This document shows positions 6,007-13,073 of a DNA stretch of 14,685 bases, in pieces. Where the stretch lies: contig JAUXST010000076.1 of assembly GCA_030679805.1 (NCBI GenBank), forward strand, positions 1-14,685. The letters are read 5' to 3'. The notes under the pieces are model-generated. The model searched no databases. It saw nothing but the letters and a program-made list of their open reading frames with translations, and was not told the origin of the DNA. A program made the translations under genes and the position numbers. Source of the stretch: Reyranella sp. (GTDB lineage: Bacteria > Pseudomonadota > Alphaproteobacteria > Reyranellales > Reyranellaceae). Each line of letters starts with the position of its first letter. The first letter of the stretch is position 1.

Positions 6007-7161
6007 TTACTTGGTCGCTTCGTGAATCACCACGCCCGCGAGCAGATCGGCCGGAGCCTCCCATGGCCGTTCTGCGAGCACCTTGCGCGCGTGATCGTGG
6101 CCGGCTTTCCAGCGGCTTTCGATGCCTGAGGGCGTGAAGTCGATGTCCTTGGTGTGATCCTCGCCGTCGAGCCGGGGCGACAGCAGACGCACGAGGTGCA
6201 TGAGCGTGCCGCAGCCATACTCGGTCATGTCCCGCACCACCGGGTCGGCGCGCATCTCGGGCGGCAGACGGTTGGCAAGCTCGCGCACGACATGGCGCAG
6301 GCGATGGATCTGGGCCTGGCGGGCGACGTGGCTCTTGCCGCGGCTGGCGAACTGGATGTCCTTGTGGCGCGCCATGACCTGCTGGATGGTCATCGGATGG
6401 CTGCCCGTGGGCTGCCAGACGTTGACCGAGAAGATCAGCGAATTGCGCCGCGGCACGTCGTCGAGCACGACCTCGATCGGCGTGTTCGAGTAGATGCCGC
6501 CATCCCAGTACGACTCGCCATCGATCGTGATCGCGGGAAAGGCGGGTGGCAGCGCGCCGGAAGCCATGACATGCGCGGCGGCAAGCGGCATCGCCTGTGA
6601 ATCGAAGTAACGCATCTCGCTGGTGCGGACATTGACGGCACCGACCGAGAGCCGGACCTGCTGCCGGGCGAGATGATCGAAGTCGACCAGACGGCCCAGC
6701 GTCTCCTTGAGCGGGTCGGTCGAGTAGTAGGAGGCCTTCTCGACGCCGAGCGGAAAGGTCGGCCCCCAGATCGCCTGCGGGTTGGGTGTGAAAAAGCCCG
6801 GGATGCCCGACACCACGGTCGACATATTGGCGAGCGAGTTGCCAAAGATCGAAGACGGCCAAAGTTGGTCCAGCAGGCTTTTTCGGCCGACGCCGTGCCA
6901 GAATTCACGCAGGCGCGCGATGCGGCTGGCCGGTTCGTTGCCCGCGATGATGGCGCCGTTGATGGCGCCGATTGACGTGCCGATCACCCAGTCAGGCTCG
7001 ATGCCGCCTTCCATCAGCGCCTGGTAGACGCCAGCCTGGTAAGCACCGAGCGCGCCTCCACCCTGCAACACCAGGACCACCTGTTCCTTGATGGCGCGTT
7101 CCTTTGCGGGCGCAGGCGTGGTCCGCGGAGGCGTCGAGGGGACAGGGGTCATGGCATTCAT
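6007..7161 (-). CDS. Patatin-like phospholipase with DUF3734-type C-terminus
   Basis: A 384-residue serine acyl hydrolase. A Pro-rich, probably disordered N-tail (1-25) precedes the patatin domain. The oxyanion loop is 'LQGGGALGAYQAG', the nucleophile motif is G-T-S-I-G with S63, and the partner Asp is D220 in 'YWDGGIYSNTP'. The C-terminal 130 residues ('ARHKDIQFASRGKSHVARQA', ending in 'IESRWKAGHDHARKVL') resemble DUF3734. No signal peptide is seen, so it acts in the cytoplasm or on the inner membrane face. The ATG at 7161 is preferred over the one at 7152 because of GAGG upstream. It starts 11 nt after the DUF302 stop and is followed by the selenoprotein gene. Substrate is unknown; phospholipid or PHB-type polyester are possible given the nearby 3-hydroxybutyrate dehydrogenase. 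Confidence 0.93.
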   Translation of the reverse strand: MNAMTPVPSTPPRTTPAPAKERAIKEQVVLVLQGGGALGAYQAGVYQALMEGGIEPDWVIGTSIGAINGAIIAGNEPASRIARLREFWHGVGRKSLLDQLWPSSIFGNSLANMSTVVSGIPGFFTPNPQAIWGPTFPLGVEKASYYSTDPLKETLGRLVDFDHLARQQVRLSVGAVNVRTSEMRYFDSQAMPLAAAHVMASGALPPAFPAITIDGESYWDGGIYSNTPIEVVLDDVPRRNSLIFSVNVWQPTGSHPMTIQQVMARHKDIQFASRGKSHVARQAQIHRLRHVVRELANRLPPEMRADPVVRDMTEYGCGTLMHLVRLLSPRLDGEDHTKDIDFTPSGIESRWKAGHDHARKVLAERPWEAPADLLAGVVIHEATK

Positions 7162-7172
7162 GGTCGCATGCC

Positions 7173-7673
7173 TCAGCGAGAAGTGACGCTGGACGCGATC
7201 GAGGTGGCAACCTGCGAGGCCATGTGGAACTGCGCATCGCGGCTGGTGACACCATGGCGCTTGGCGATCCATTCGAAGTCGCTGTAGGCGACCCAGACCT
7301 GACCTGCGGCATCGCGATAGACCAGCATCCGCACCGGCCAATCGAGGCCCGCCTGCGGGTTCGCGGTGATGAATTGTGTGCCGAGCGGCGGATTGCCAAA
7401 GATCAGCAAGATCGAGGGCTTGAGTTCGATGCCGGCCTTGCCGGCGAGGGCCGCCTGGTCGATCTCCTGGAAGAACACGATGCCCTTGGTGGCGATGTCC
7501 TTCTTAAGACGCTCAACCGTCTCCTCAACGCCGTAGGCGCTCTTGGCGGCGATGACGCCGGAAGCTGAAACCGTGGGCCTCGGGCTCTCGGCGCTGCCGT
7601 GCGAGGCAGACGACATCATCATGGCGAGGGCGAGGAAGGCTGCCGAGCAGAGTTGAGCGATACAGTTTGGCAT
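7173..7673 (-). CDS. Secreted DUF302-family protein
   Basis: A 166-residue protein with a Sec signal peptide (about residues 1-28, 'AAFLALAMMMSSASHGSA'). Its mature part matches the DUF302 domain: 'SAYGVEETVERLKKDIATKG', 'FQEIDQAALAGKAGIELKPS', then 'LLIFGNPPLGTQFI' and 'DWPVRMLVYRDAAGQVWVAY'. The domain has no known enzymatic role; it is a small alpha/beta fold found in periplasmic or cytoplasmic proteins near redox genes. The start at 7673 has CGGAGA upstream, nearly the same leader as the cupin gene (ACGGAGA-N5-ATG). A promoter-like element lies in the end of the preceding MFS gene, so this gene may be transcribed from its own promoter as well as from the operon. Confidence 0.88.
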   Translation of the reverse strand: MPNCIAQLCSAAFLALAMMMSSASHGSAESPRPTVSASGVIAAKSAYGVEETVERLKKDIATKGIVFFQEIDQAALAGKAGIELKPSILLIFGNPPLGTQFITANPQAGLDWPVRMLVYRDAAGQVWVAYSDFEWIAKRHGVTSRDAQFHMASQVATSIASSVTSR

Positions 7674-7698
7674 GGGTGTCTCCGTTTGGGTGAACGCG

Positions 7699-8922
7699 TC
7701 AGTGCGTGGCCTGAGATTGGCGGTCGGGCACACGCATCTGAAATGCCGTTGCGGTATCAGGTCGATGGCTCTCGGCTATGAGCAGGCGCGTCGCAAGGAG
7801 CGCGCCGAGCGCGAGCGCGGCGCCAATGCCGATCACGCACGCCGTCCAACCGAGACGATCGAAAACCTGGCCCAGGACCGCGCTGCCGACCAGGCCCCCC
7901 AGAAAGTAGCTGGCGAGATAGATCCCGCTCGCCGATCCACGGTCGGTCGTCGCGGCACGGCTGACGAACCCGGTCGCAACCGCCTGGGCAAAGAAAGTGC
8001 CCACGGCAACCAGGACGAGACCCGAGAGCAAAAGGCCAAAATGGGCGCTGAGCAGAAGAGGCAGGCCGGCCGCGGCGAGGGCGAACGATGCCCACAGGGT
8101 GGGACGTGTCCCGGCGTAGGCGACGACCCGACCGGCAAGCGGCGTGGTGAAGATCGACGGCAGGAACACGAAATAGATCGCGCCCAGCATCATCATGCCG
8201 ACGGAGAAGGGCGGCCCGACCAGCACGAAATTCACGTAGGTGAAGGTGCCGATGAAGGCGAAGAGGATGACGAAGCCCGTCGCGAAGGCGGCGCGAAGCG
8301 CGGGATTGGCGAGATGATGCAACCAGCTCGTGAGTGGCGAGCCGTGGCTCATGTCGACCTCGCCCATCGCGGGCGTGCGCTCGACGGTGAACCAGACCAG
8401 CACGGCGCCGGCGAGGTTGAGGAGCGCGAAGACATGGAAGTTGGCGGCGAGGCCCAGGTGATCGACAACGCCCGCGGCCAGCAGCCGGCCGAACAGGTTG
8501 GAGGCGACGTTGCCGGTGACGTAGGCCGCGAAGGCGCTGGCGGTATCGCTGGCGCTTGCATGTTCGCCGAGATAGGCCAGCGTGAGGGCGAAGGCTGTCG
8601 ACATGCAGACGCCCTGGATGATGCGGAGTGCCGTGAAGACGGGCAGCGACGGCATGGTTGCTAGCAATGCCGTGGGGATCGACAGGATCGCCAGGCTCAC
8701 AAGAATGCCGCGCCGCCGGTCGAGACGGCGGCCGAACAGGGCGACCGCGAAGCCGCCGGCCGCCATGCCGATGGTGCTGGCATTGACGGCAAATCCCATG
8801 GCCGCCGGCGACACGCCGTAGGCTCTCGTGAGGGCAGGCAGGATGGCCTGCGTCGCGAACAGATCGACGACGGTCAGGAAGGCCGTGAGGCCGATCGTGA
8901 ATGCGCGCAGGGCACCCGACAT
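7699..8922 (-). CDS. MFS transporter (12-TM, drug/metabolite efflux type)
   Basis: A 407-residue major facilitator with about twelve hydrophobic segments. It begins 'FTIGLTAFLTVVDLFATQAI', where the Asp in helix 1 is typical of the DHA1/YnfM-like efflux group. The helix 2-3 loop 'VALFGRRLDRRRGILVSLAI' is the MFS motif A region (G-R-R-x-D-R-R). Helix 4 carries 'RIIQGVCMSTAFALTLAYLG'. The ATG at 8922 has GGAAGGA eight nt upstream, and 17 nt separate it from the cupin stop. The transported compound is unknown. The last codons contain a promoter-like element for the next gene. Confidence 0.92.
   Translation of the reverse strand: MSGALRAFTIGLTAFLTVVDLFATQAILPALTRAYGVSPAAMGFAVNASTIGMAAGGFAVALFGRRLDRRRGILVSLAILSIPTALLATMPSLPVFTALRIIQGVCMSTAFALTLAYLGEHASASDTASAFAAYVTGNVASNLFGRLLAAGVVDHLGLAANFHVFALLNLAGAVLVWFTVERTPAMGEVDMSHGSPLTSWLHHLANPALRAAFATGFVILFAFIGTFTYVNFVLVGPPFSVGMMMLGAIYFVFLPSIFTTPLAGRVVAYAGTRPTLWASFALAAAGLPLLLSAHFGLLLSGLVLVAVGTFFAQAVATGFVSRAATTDRGSASGIYLASYFLGGLVGSAVLGQVFDRLGWTACVIGIGAALALGALLATRLLIAESHRPDTATAFQMRVPDRQSQATH
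7714..7747 (-). promoter_or_regulatory. Shared promoter-like element, copy C (before the DUF302 gene)
   Basis: GGCATTTCAG (7747-7738), 18 nt, then CAATCT (7719-7714). The hexamer ends 41 nt before the DUF302 start codon. The site lies inside the last codons of the MFS gene, so it would be an internal operon promoter for DUF302, patatin and selenoprotein. Confidence 0.6.
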
Positions 8923-8939
8923 GATCCGGTCCTTCCGGA

Positions 8940-9398
8940 TCACATATGCTTGTCGTTGGGGTCTCTCACGATATCGAACGACAGCAGCGTCACCGCTGCA
9001 TTGCCCTTGTTCTGCCACCAGTGAGCCGTGGCATGGCTCTCAAGCGCGACCTCGCCCGCCTTGTGCAGGATCGGCACGGCGCAATTGCTGGCGTTCTCGA
9101 CGATCTCGCCGCTCACGACGTAGATCAGCGCCGGGCGCTCGGCGTGGCTGTGCCAGGGCACAATGCCGCCGGGCTGCACCTCGAGGCGGCGGACGCGCAT
9201 CATGTGGCCGTTGAGGGCAACTTTCTCCTTGGAGAGATCGATCGTCGACAGGACCTTGTCGGTGACGCCCATGGCACCAAGGGTCACCGGCTTGACGGCG
9301 TCGGCCTTCATCTTGTCGGCCGGGCATTCCCCGGCAAAGGCCGGGGCCGCGAGGCCGGCCACGATCAGCGTGGAAGCGATAAGCGTGCGAACAAACAT
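8940..9398 (-). CDS. Secreted cupin-domain protein
   Basis: A 152-residue protein with a clear Sec signal peptide (1-22, cleavage after AFA). The single cupin barrel shows 'GGIVPWHSHAERPALIYVVS' with H83, H85 and E87, and a second-motif histidine H126 in 'ATAHWWQNKG', so a metal site of the His-His-Glu/His type is plausible. Cupins of this kind may be dioxygenases, isomerases or plain binding proteins; nothing here decides between them. The ATG at 9398 is chosen because it begins the signal peptide and has ACGGAGA upstream; the frame is open 57 nt further up but encodes only a basic, non-leader tail. It heads the run to the MFS gene and beyond, and a promoter-like element lies 53 nt before the start. 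Confidence 0.9.
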   Translation of the reverse strand: MFVRTLIASTLIVAGLAAPAFAGECPADKMKADAVKPVTLGAMGVTDKVLSTIDLSKEKVALNGHMMRVRRLEVQPGGIVPWHSHAERPALIYVVSGEIVENASNCAVPILHKAGEVALESHATAHWWQNKGNAAVTLLSFDIVRDPNDKHM

Positions 9399-9404
9399 CG
9401 GTAT

Positions 9405-9431
9405 CTCCGTGCGGTTGAGCCGCAACCGGAG
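9405..9431 (-). promoter_or_regulatory. Leader hairpin next to the cupin ribosome site
   Basis: CGGTTG (9428-9423) pairs with CAACCG (9417-9412) around CGGCU. Just outside it CTCC (9431-9428) is complementary to GGAG (9408-9405), the Shine-Dalgarno of the cupin gene. The fold could hide the ribosome site. Regulation is inferred. Confidence 0.4.
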
Positions 9432-9450
9432 GGGCCGCGGCAATGTCCGC

Positions 9451-9484
9451 AGCATCGGAGCCGGGCGCGTCGAACTGAAATGCC
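9451..9484 (-). promoter_or_regulatory. Shared promoter-like element, copy B (before the cupin gene)
   Basis: GGCATTTCAG (9484-9475), 18 nt, then GATGCT (9456-9451). It lies in the 120-bp gap between the LysR stop and the cupin start, 53 nt before the cupin ATG, and would drive the cupin-to-selenoprotein operon separately from lysR. Confidence 0.6.
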
Positions 9485-9518
9485 GAGTGCGAATGGATTC
9501 GATAGCCGCCGATGTACA

Positions 9519-10406
9519 TCAGGCGCCGGAGTTCATCCACGGGAAGGCCAGGATCTCGCGCACAAAGGCGCCGACGGCAGGCACATGCGGCCGGCCGCGG
9601 ACGGTGACGACCTGGATGGTGCGGGCGATCTCCGGGTCGATCAGCGGGCGGACGCGCAGGCCCGGCACGGTGACGGCATACTCGGGGATGAAGGTGAAGC
9701 CGAGGCCGGCCAGCGCCATGCTCTGCACCCAGTCGTCGCGATCGCTGCGAAAGACGATGACCGTCTTGGCGCCGTTCTCGCGGAACAGCTTGCGGGCGTG
9801 ATCGAAGAATTCGCATTGCATTCGGTTGAGGTAGTGCTGGCCGTCGAGGTCCTTGGCGCACACCACGTTCTGCTTGTCGAAGGGATGGCCCGGCCCGACG
9901 CCGATCACGAAACGCTCGTCGTACAGGCGGCGGGCATGGAAGCGCTCGTCGATTTCCTCCGGCTGGCCATAGACCGCGATATCGAGTTCGCCCAGGGCCA
10001 GGCGCTCCTGAAGCTGCTGGTTCGATCCGTCCTGGACCACCAGCCTCACCTTGGGATGGCGCTCGCGGAAGGCCTGCAGGAAGGGCACGAAGCGGCGCGG
10101 GCCGATGGTGCACATCATGCCGAGCTTGAGTTCGACGTCGTCCAGCTTGGAGAAGCTCTTGGCGCGCTCCTTGGCGGCGTCGGTCTCGATCAGCACCTGG
10201 CTGAGATGCGGGCGCATCATCTCGCCGAGGCCGGTCAGGTGGGTGTTGTTGCGCTCGCGGCGGAACAGCGGGCCGCCCAGCTCGTCCTCCAGGCCCTTGA
10301 TGGCGCGCGTCAGCGACGGCTGCGAGACGTGGCACGTCTCGGCCGCCCGCGTGAAGTTCAACGTCTCGCAGACCGCGAGAAAGTAGCGAATCTGATGCAT
10401 TTCCAC
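9519..10406 (-). CDS. LysR-family regulator, OxyR-like candidate
   Basis: A 295-residue LTTR. The N-terminal winged helix is 'MHQIRYFLAVCETLNFTRAA' with 'CHVSQPSLTRAIKGLEDELG', followed by a linker helix and a two-lobed effector domain from about residue 90. C198 in 'YLNRMQCEFFDHARKLF' falls near the place of the OxyR peroxidatic Cys; no second Cys follows where OxyR has its resolving Cys. The GTG at 10406 (MEMHQ) is chosen because GGGGGG lies eight nt upstream; the ATG at 10400 is the alternative. It is divergent from a peroxiredoxin-like gene, with an ATAG-N7-CTAT palindrome between, so peroxide or electrophile sensing is a reasonable inference. An aromatic or other small ligand, as in most LTTRs, remains possible. 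Confidence 0.92.
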   Translation of the reverse strand: MEMHQIRYFLAVCETLNFTRAAETCHVSQPSLTRAIKGLEDELGGPLFRRERNNTHLTGLGEMMRPHLSQVLIETDAAKERAKSFSKLDDVELKLGMMCTIGPRRFVPFLQAFRERHPKVRLVVQDGSNQQLQERLALGELDIAVYGQPEEIDERFHARRLYDERFVIGVGPGHPFDKQNVVCAKDLDGQHYLNRMQCEFFDHARKLFRENGAKTVIVFRSDRDDWVQSMALAGLGFTFIPEYAVTVPGLRVRPLIDPEIARTIQVVTVRGRPHVPAVGAFVREILAFPWMNSGA

Positions 10407-10450
10407 GGCGGCAACCCCCCGGAAGCTGCCTGATTGTGCCCCATTCGACC

Positions 10451-10487
10451 ATAGCCTGTGGCTATCGATACCCAAACCGCAAGGTAT
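10451..10487. promoter_or_regulatory. OxyR-like operator ATAG-N7-CTAT between lysR and the peroxiredoxin gene
   Basis: ATAGCC-TGT-GGCTAT (10451-10465) is a perfect palindrome. It contains both T-N11-A, the general LysR box, and ATAG-N7-CTAT, the E. coli OxyR half-site layout. A second half-site in the same register would need ATAG at 10473 (CAAA seen, poor) and CTAT at 10484 (GTAT seen, 3 of 4). It lies 45 bp from the lysR start and 61 bp from the peroxiredoxin start. Confidence 0.6.
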
Positions 10488-10525
10488 TTCCGTCCGGCCC
10501 GCGCCATGGCCACATTCGAAGCCTT

Positions 10526-11197
10526 ATGACTTTGCCGGAGACGCTGCTTGAACTCAGCCGCCACCACAGGGCAGCGCTCTCCGCACGCGACCGGGCGGAC
10601 TTCGAGGACGAGCTCGACCGTCTGCGCATGATGCGCGTGGCCGAGGAGGGGCTGGGGCTCGGCGACTATCTCCCCGATTTCGCGCTTGAGGACGGCGCCG
10701 GCCGGACCTGGACGTCGAGTGAATTGCTCGACCGCGGGCCGCTGGTGCTGGCGCTGTTCCGTGGCGACTGGTGTCCCTACTGCGACCTCACCATGGCGGC
10801 GCTGGAGGAGGCGCGGCCGGCGATCGAGGCCCTGGGAGCGACGGCGGTCGGGATCATGCCGGACGGGCGCGAGCACATCGCGCGGACGGCCGCCCGGCGC
10901 GGCATCGGCTACCTGCTGCTCAGCGACCCCGCCAACGGTTTTGCCCGCACCTGCGGCCTCGCCTACGACCTTACGCCGGGCCACGTCCGCCTTCATCGCG
11001 AACGTGGCCGCGACCTGCCCGCCCGGCACGGCGACTCGACCTGGCGCCTGCCGGTGCCTGCCGTGTTCGTGGTCGAGCCCAGCGCCCGCGTGGCCTTCGC
11101 CTTCGCCGATGTCGATCCGTCGTGCTGGCCCGACCCCGAGGCGCTGCTTGCCTCGCTGCAGGAATTGCGTGATGCCCCCGCGCTATTGAATCGGTAG
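10526..11197 (+). CDS. AhpC/TSA-type peroxiredoxin-like protein
   Basis: A 223-residue thioredoxin-fold protein. After a helical N-terminus the domain opens with 'GDYLPDFALEDGAGRTWTSS' and carries 'LALFRGDWCPYC' with C83 and C86, the CxxC seen in the peroxiredoxin-like subgroup related to AhpC/TSA. Further Cys are C143 and C200. 'RLPVPAVFVVEPSARVAFAF' gives the cis-Pro strand. No signal peptide, so it is cytoplasmic. It probably reduces peroxides or acts as a thiol oxidoreductase. The ATG at 10526 is chosen as it begins the usual helical leader; the ribosome site is weak, and the upstream open frame encodes only a poor Arg/Pro-rich tail. Divergence from lysR across an OxyR-like site suggests oxidant-induced expression. 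Confidence 0.9.
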   Translation: MTLPETLLELSRHHRAALSARDRADFEDELDRLRMMRVAEEGLGLGDYLPDFALEDGAGRTWTSSELLDRGPLVLALFRGDWCPYCDLTMAALEEARPAIEALGATAVGIMPDGREHIARTAARRGIGYLLLSDPANGFARTCGLAYDLTPGHVRLHRERGRDLPARHGDSTWRLPVPAVFVVEPSARVAFAFADVDPSCWPDPEALLASLQELRDAPALLNR

Positions 11198-11203
11198 GCA
11201 GTC

Positions 11204-11237
11204 GGCATTTCAGGCCGTCGGGTGCGGCGCGCAAGGT
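11204..11237 (+). promoter_or_regulatory. Shared promoter-like element, copy A (before the 3-hydroxybutyrate dehydrogenase gene)
   Basis: GGCATTTCAG (11204-11213), 18 nt, then CAAGGT (11232-11237). The hexamer ends 30 nt before the dehydrogenase start codon and would start a transcript for dehydrogenase, patatin and the dehalogenase-like gene. Confidence 0.6.
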
Positions 11238-11266
11238 GGGTTCATCCAGAAACAAGGAGAACTCAC

Positions 11267-12049
11267 ATGCTTCAGGGCAAGACCGCCATCGTCACCGGCT
11301 CCACCAGCGGCATCGGGCTCGGCATCGCCGAGGCCTTCGGCCGAGCCGGCGCCAATGTCGTGCTGAACGGTTTCGGTGACGCGATGCAGATCGAGAAGAC
11401 GCGGTCCGAACTGGCGCAACGCACCAACGCCAAGATCGTCTATTCACCGGCCGACATGAGCAAACCCAGGGCGATCGAGCAGATGATCCGCCAGACCGTC
11501 GACACCTTCGGCACGGTCGACATCATGGTGAACAACGCCGGCATCCAGCACGTGGCGCCGATCGAGGAGTTCCCCGAGGAAAAATGGGATGCGATCCTCG
11601 CCATCAACCTCTCCTCGGCCTTCCACGCCACCAAGATGGTCCTGCCGCTGATGCGCGCGAAGGGCTGGGGTCGTGTCATCAATGTCGCCTCGGCGCACGC
11701 CCTCGTCGCCTCGCCCTACAAGGCGGCCTACGTCTCGGCCAAGCACGGTGTGCTGGGCCTCACCAAGGTGACGGCACTGGAGACCGCCGAGGACGGCATC
11801 ACCTGCAACGCCATCTGCCCCGGCTACGTGCGCACGCCGCTGGTCGAGAAGCAGATCGACGACCAGGCCAAGGCGCATGGCATTCCGCGCGACAAGGTGA
11901 TCACCGACGTGCTGCTGAAGAACCAGCCCAACAAGCGCTTCGTCGAGGTCGCTGAGTTGGCGGCACTGGCGCTGTTCCTCTGCACCGACAACGGCGCCTC
12001 GGTGACCGGCGTGGCGTTGCCCATGGACGGCGGCTGGACCGCCCACTGA
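11267..12049 (+). CDS. bdhA: 3-hydroxybutyrate dehydrogenase (SDR family)
   Basis: A 260-residue short-chain dehydrogenase that interconverts D-3-hydroxybutyrate and acetoacetate with NAD, a step in use of PHB and ketone bodies (EC 1.1.1.30). It has the cofactor motif T-G-S-T-S-G-I-G (10-17), N-N-A-G (89-92), N114, and the catalytic S142-Y155-K159 ('AYVSAKHG'). 'CPGYVRTPLVEKQIDDQAKA' and the closing 'GVALPMDGGWTAH' are diagnostic for HBDH within the SDR family. AAGGAG (11254-11259) fixes the start. Ten nt separate it from the second patatin gene, so the three-gene operon may mobilise PHB or related polyesters. A promoter-like element lies upstream. Confidence 0.95.
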   Translation: MLQGKTAIVTGSTSGIGLGIAEAFGRAGANVVLNGFGDAMQIEKTRSELAQRTNAKIVYSPADMSKPRAIEQMIRQTVDTFGTVDIMVNNAGIQHVAPIEEFPEEKWDAILAINLSSAFHATKMVLPLMRAKGWGRVINVASAHALVASPYKAAYVSAKHGVLGLTKVTALETAEDGITCNAICPGYVRTPLVEKQIDDQAKAHGIPRDKVITDVLLKNQPNKRFVEVAELAALALFLCTDNGASVTGVALPMDGGWTAH

Positions 12050-12059
12050 GGGGAACGTC

Positions 12060-13073
12060 ATGGAAATCAAGCGCATCAACCTCGCCTTGCAGGGCGGTGG
12101 CGCCCACGGCGCCTACACCTGGGGCGTGCTCGATCGCCTCCTCGACGACGAGCGCATCGAGGTCGAGGCGATTTCCGGCACCTCGGCCGGCGCCATGAAT
12201 GCAGCGGTGTTCGCCGACGGCATGGGGCGCGGCGGCCGGGCCGAGGCGCGGCGCTCGCTCGACGCCTTCTGGGCCAACATCAGCCAGGCCTCGCAGACCG
12301 GCCCGCTGCAGCCTACCCCGTTCGACCGCTATGCCAGCGGCTGGAACCTCGACCATTCGGCGGCTTTCGTGGCCTTCGACATGCTGACGCGCATGCTCTC
12401 GCCCTATCAGCTCAATCCGATGAACCTGAACCCGTTGCGCGGCGCGCTCGAGCGGTCCGTGGACTTCAAGCGCCTCGAAGGCTGTCGCGCGGTGAAGCTC
12501 TTCATCAGCGCGACCAATGTGAAGACCGGCAAGGTGCGGGTCTTCAAATCCGGCGAGATCACGCCCGACGTGCTGCTGGCCTCGGCCTGCCTGCCGTTCC
12601 TGTTCCAGGCCGTCACGGTCGACGGCGATCCCTACTGGGATGGCGGCTACATGGGTAATCCCGCGATCTTTCCGCTGATTTACGGCACCCAGACGCAGGA
12701 CGTGGTGATCGTGCAGATCAATCCGCTGGGCTGCGACCGCGTGCCGACCACGGCGGCGGAGATCATGAACCGGGTAAACGAGATCTCGTTCAATTCCTCG
12801 CTGATGCGCGAGATGCGGGCGATCTCCTTCGTCACCGACCTGATCGACGAGCGGAAGCTCGACTCCAACGCCTACAAGCGTGTGAACGTGCACTGGATCG
12901 AGGCGGAGAAGCAGATGCGCGGGCTCGGCGTGTCGAGCAAGCTCAATGCCCGCATGGACTTCCTGCTGCATCTCAAGGCGATCGGCCGGCAGGCGGCGGA
13001 CGAGTGGCTGCAGGGCCATTTCGACGCCATCGGCCGGCGCTCGACCATCGACATCAAGGAGAAGTTTCTATGA
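12060..13073 (+). CDS. Patatin-like phospholipase family protein
   Basis: A 337-residue patatin of a different subgroup from the one at 6007-7161. It begins directly with 'INLALQGGGAHGAYTWGVLD' (oxyanion loop), then G-T-S-A-G with nucleophile S42, and D194 in 'YWDGGYMGNPAIFP'. The C-terminal helical part ('ISFVTDLIDERKLDSNAYKR', with 'MDFLLHLKAIGRQAADEWLQ' later) is shared by the long bacterial patatins found next to 3-hydroxybutyrate dehydrogenase. GAGGGGA overlaps the preceding stop region and serves the ATG at 12060. No signal peptide. It hydrolyses acyl esters; whether lipid or hydroxybutyrate oligomer is unknown. The last codons overlap the dehalogenase-like gene as ATGA. Confidence 0.94.
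   Translation: MEIKRINLALQGGGAHGAYTWGVLDRLLDDERIEVEAISGTSAGAMNAAVFADGMGRGGRAEARRSLDAFWANISQASQTGPLQPTPFDRYASGWNLDHSAAFVAFDMLTRMLSPYQLNPMNLNPLRGALERSVDFKRLEGCRAVKLFISATNVKTGKVRVFKSGEITPDVLLASACLPFLFQAVTVDGDPYWDGGYMGNPAIFPLIYGTQTQDVVIVQINPLGCDRVPTTAAEIMNRVNEISFNSSLMREMRAISFVTDLIDERKLDSNAYKRVNVHWIEAEKQMRGLGVSSKLNARMDFLLHLKAIGRQAADEWLQGHFDAIGRRSTIDIKEKFL

Noticed and set aside
7672..8664. 330-residue Arg/Glu/Gly-rich open frame on the plus strand
   Set aside because: It is the antisense shadow of the MFS gene.
8946..10433. 495-residue open frame on the plus strand
   Set aside because: It runs antisense through the cupin and lysR genes, has composition typical of a high-GC shadow frame and matches no family.
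10483..10516. GGTATTTCCG-N18-CACATT before the peroxiredoxin gene as a fifth copy of the element
   Set aside because: Two mismatches in the first box, a poor second box and only 10 nt to the start codon; left out of the set, though it may be a decayed copy.
11901..13019. 372-residue minus-strand open frame
   Set aside because: It is the antisense shadow of the second patatin and the end of the 3-hydroxybutyrate dehydrogenase gene.
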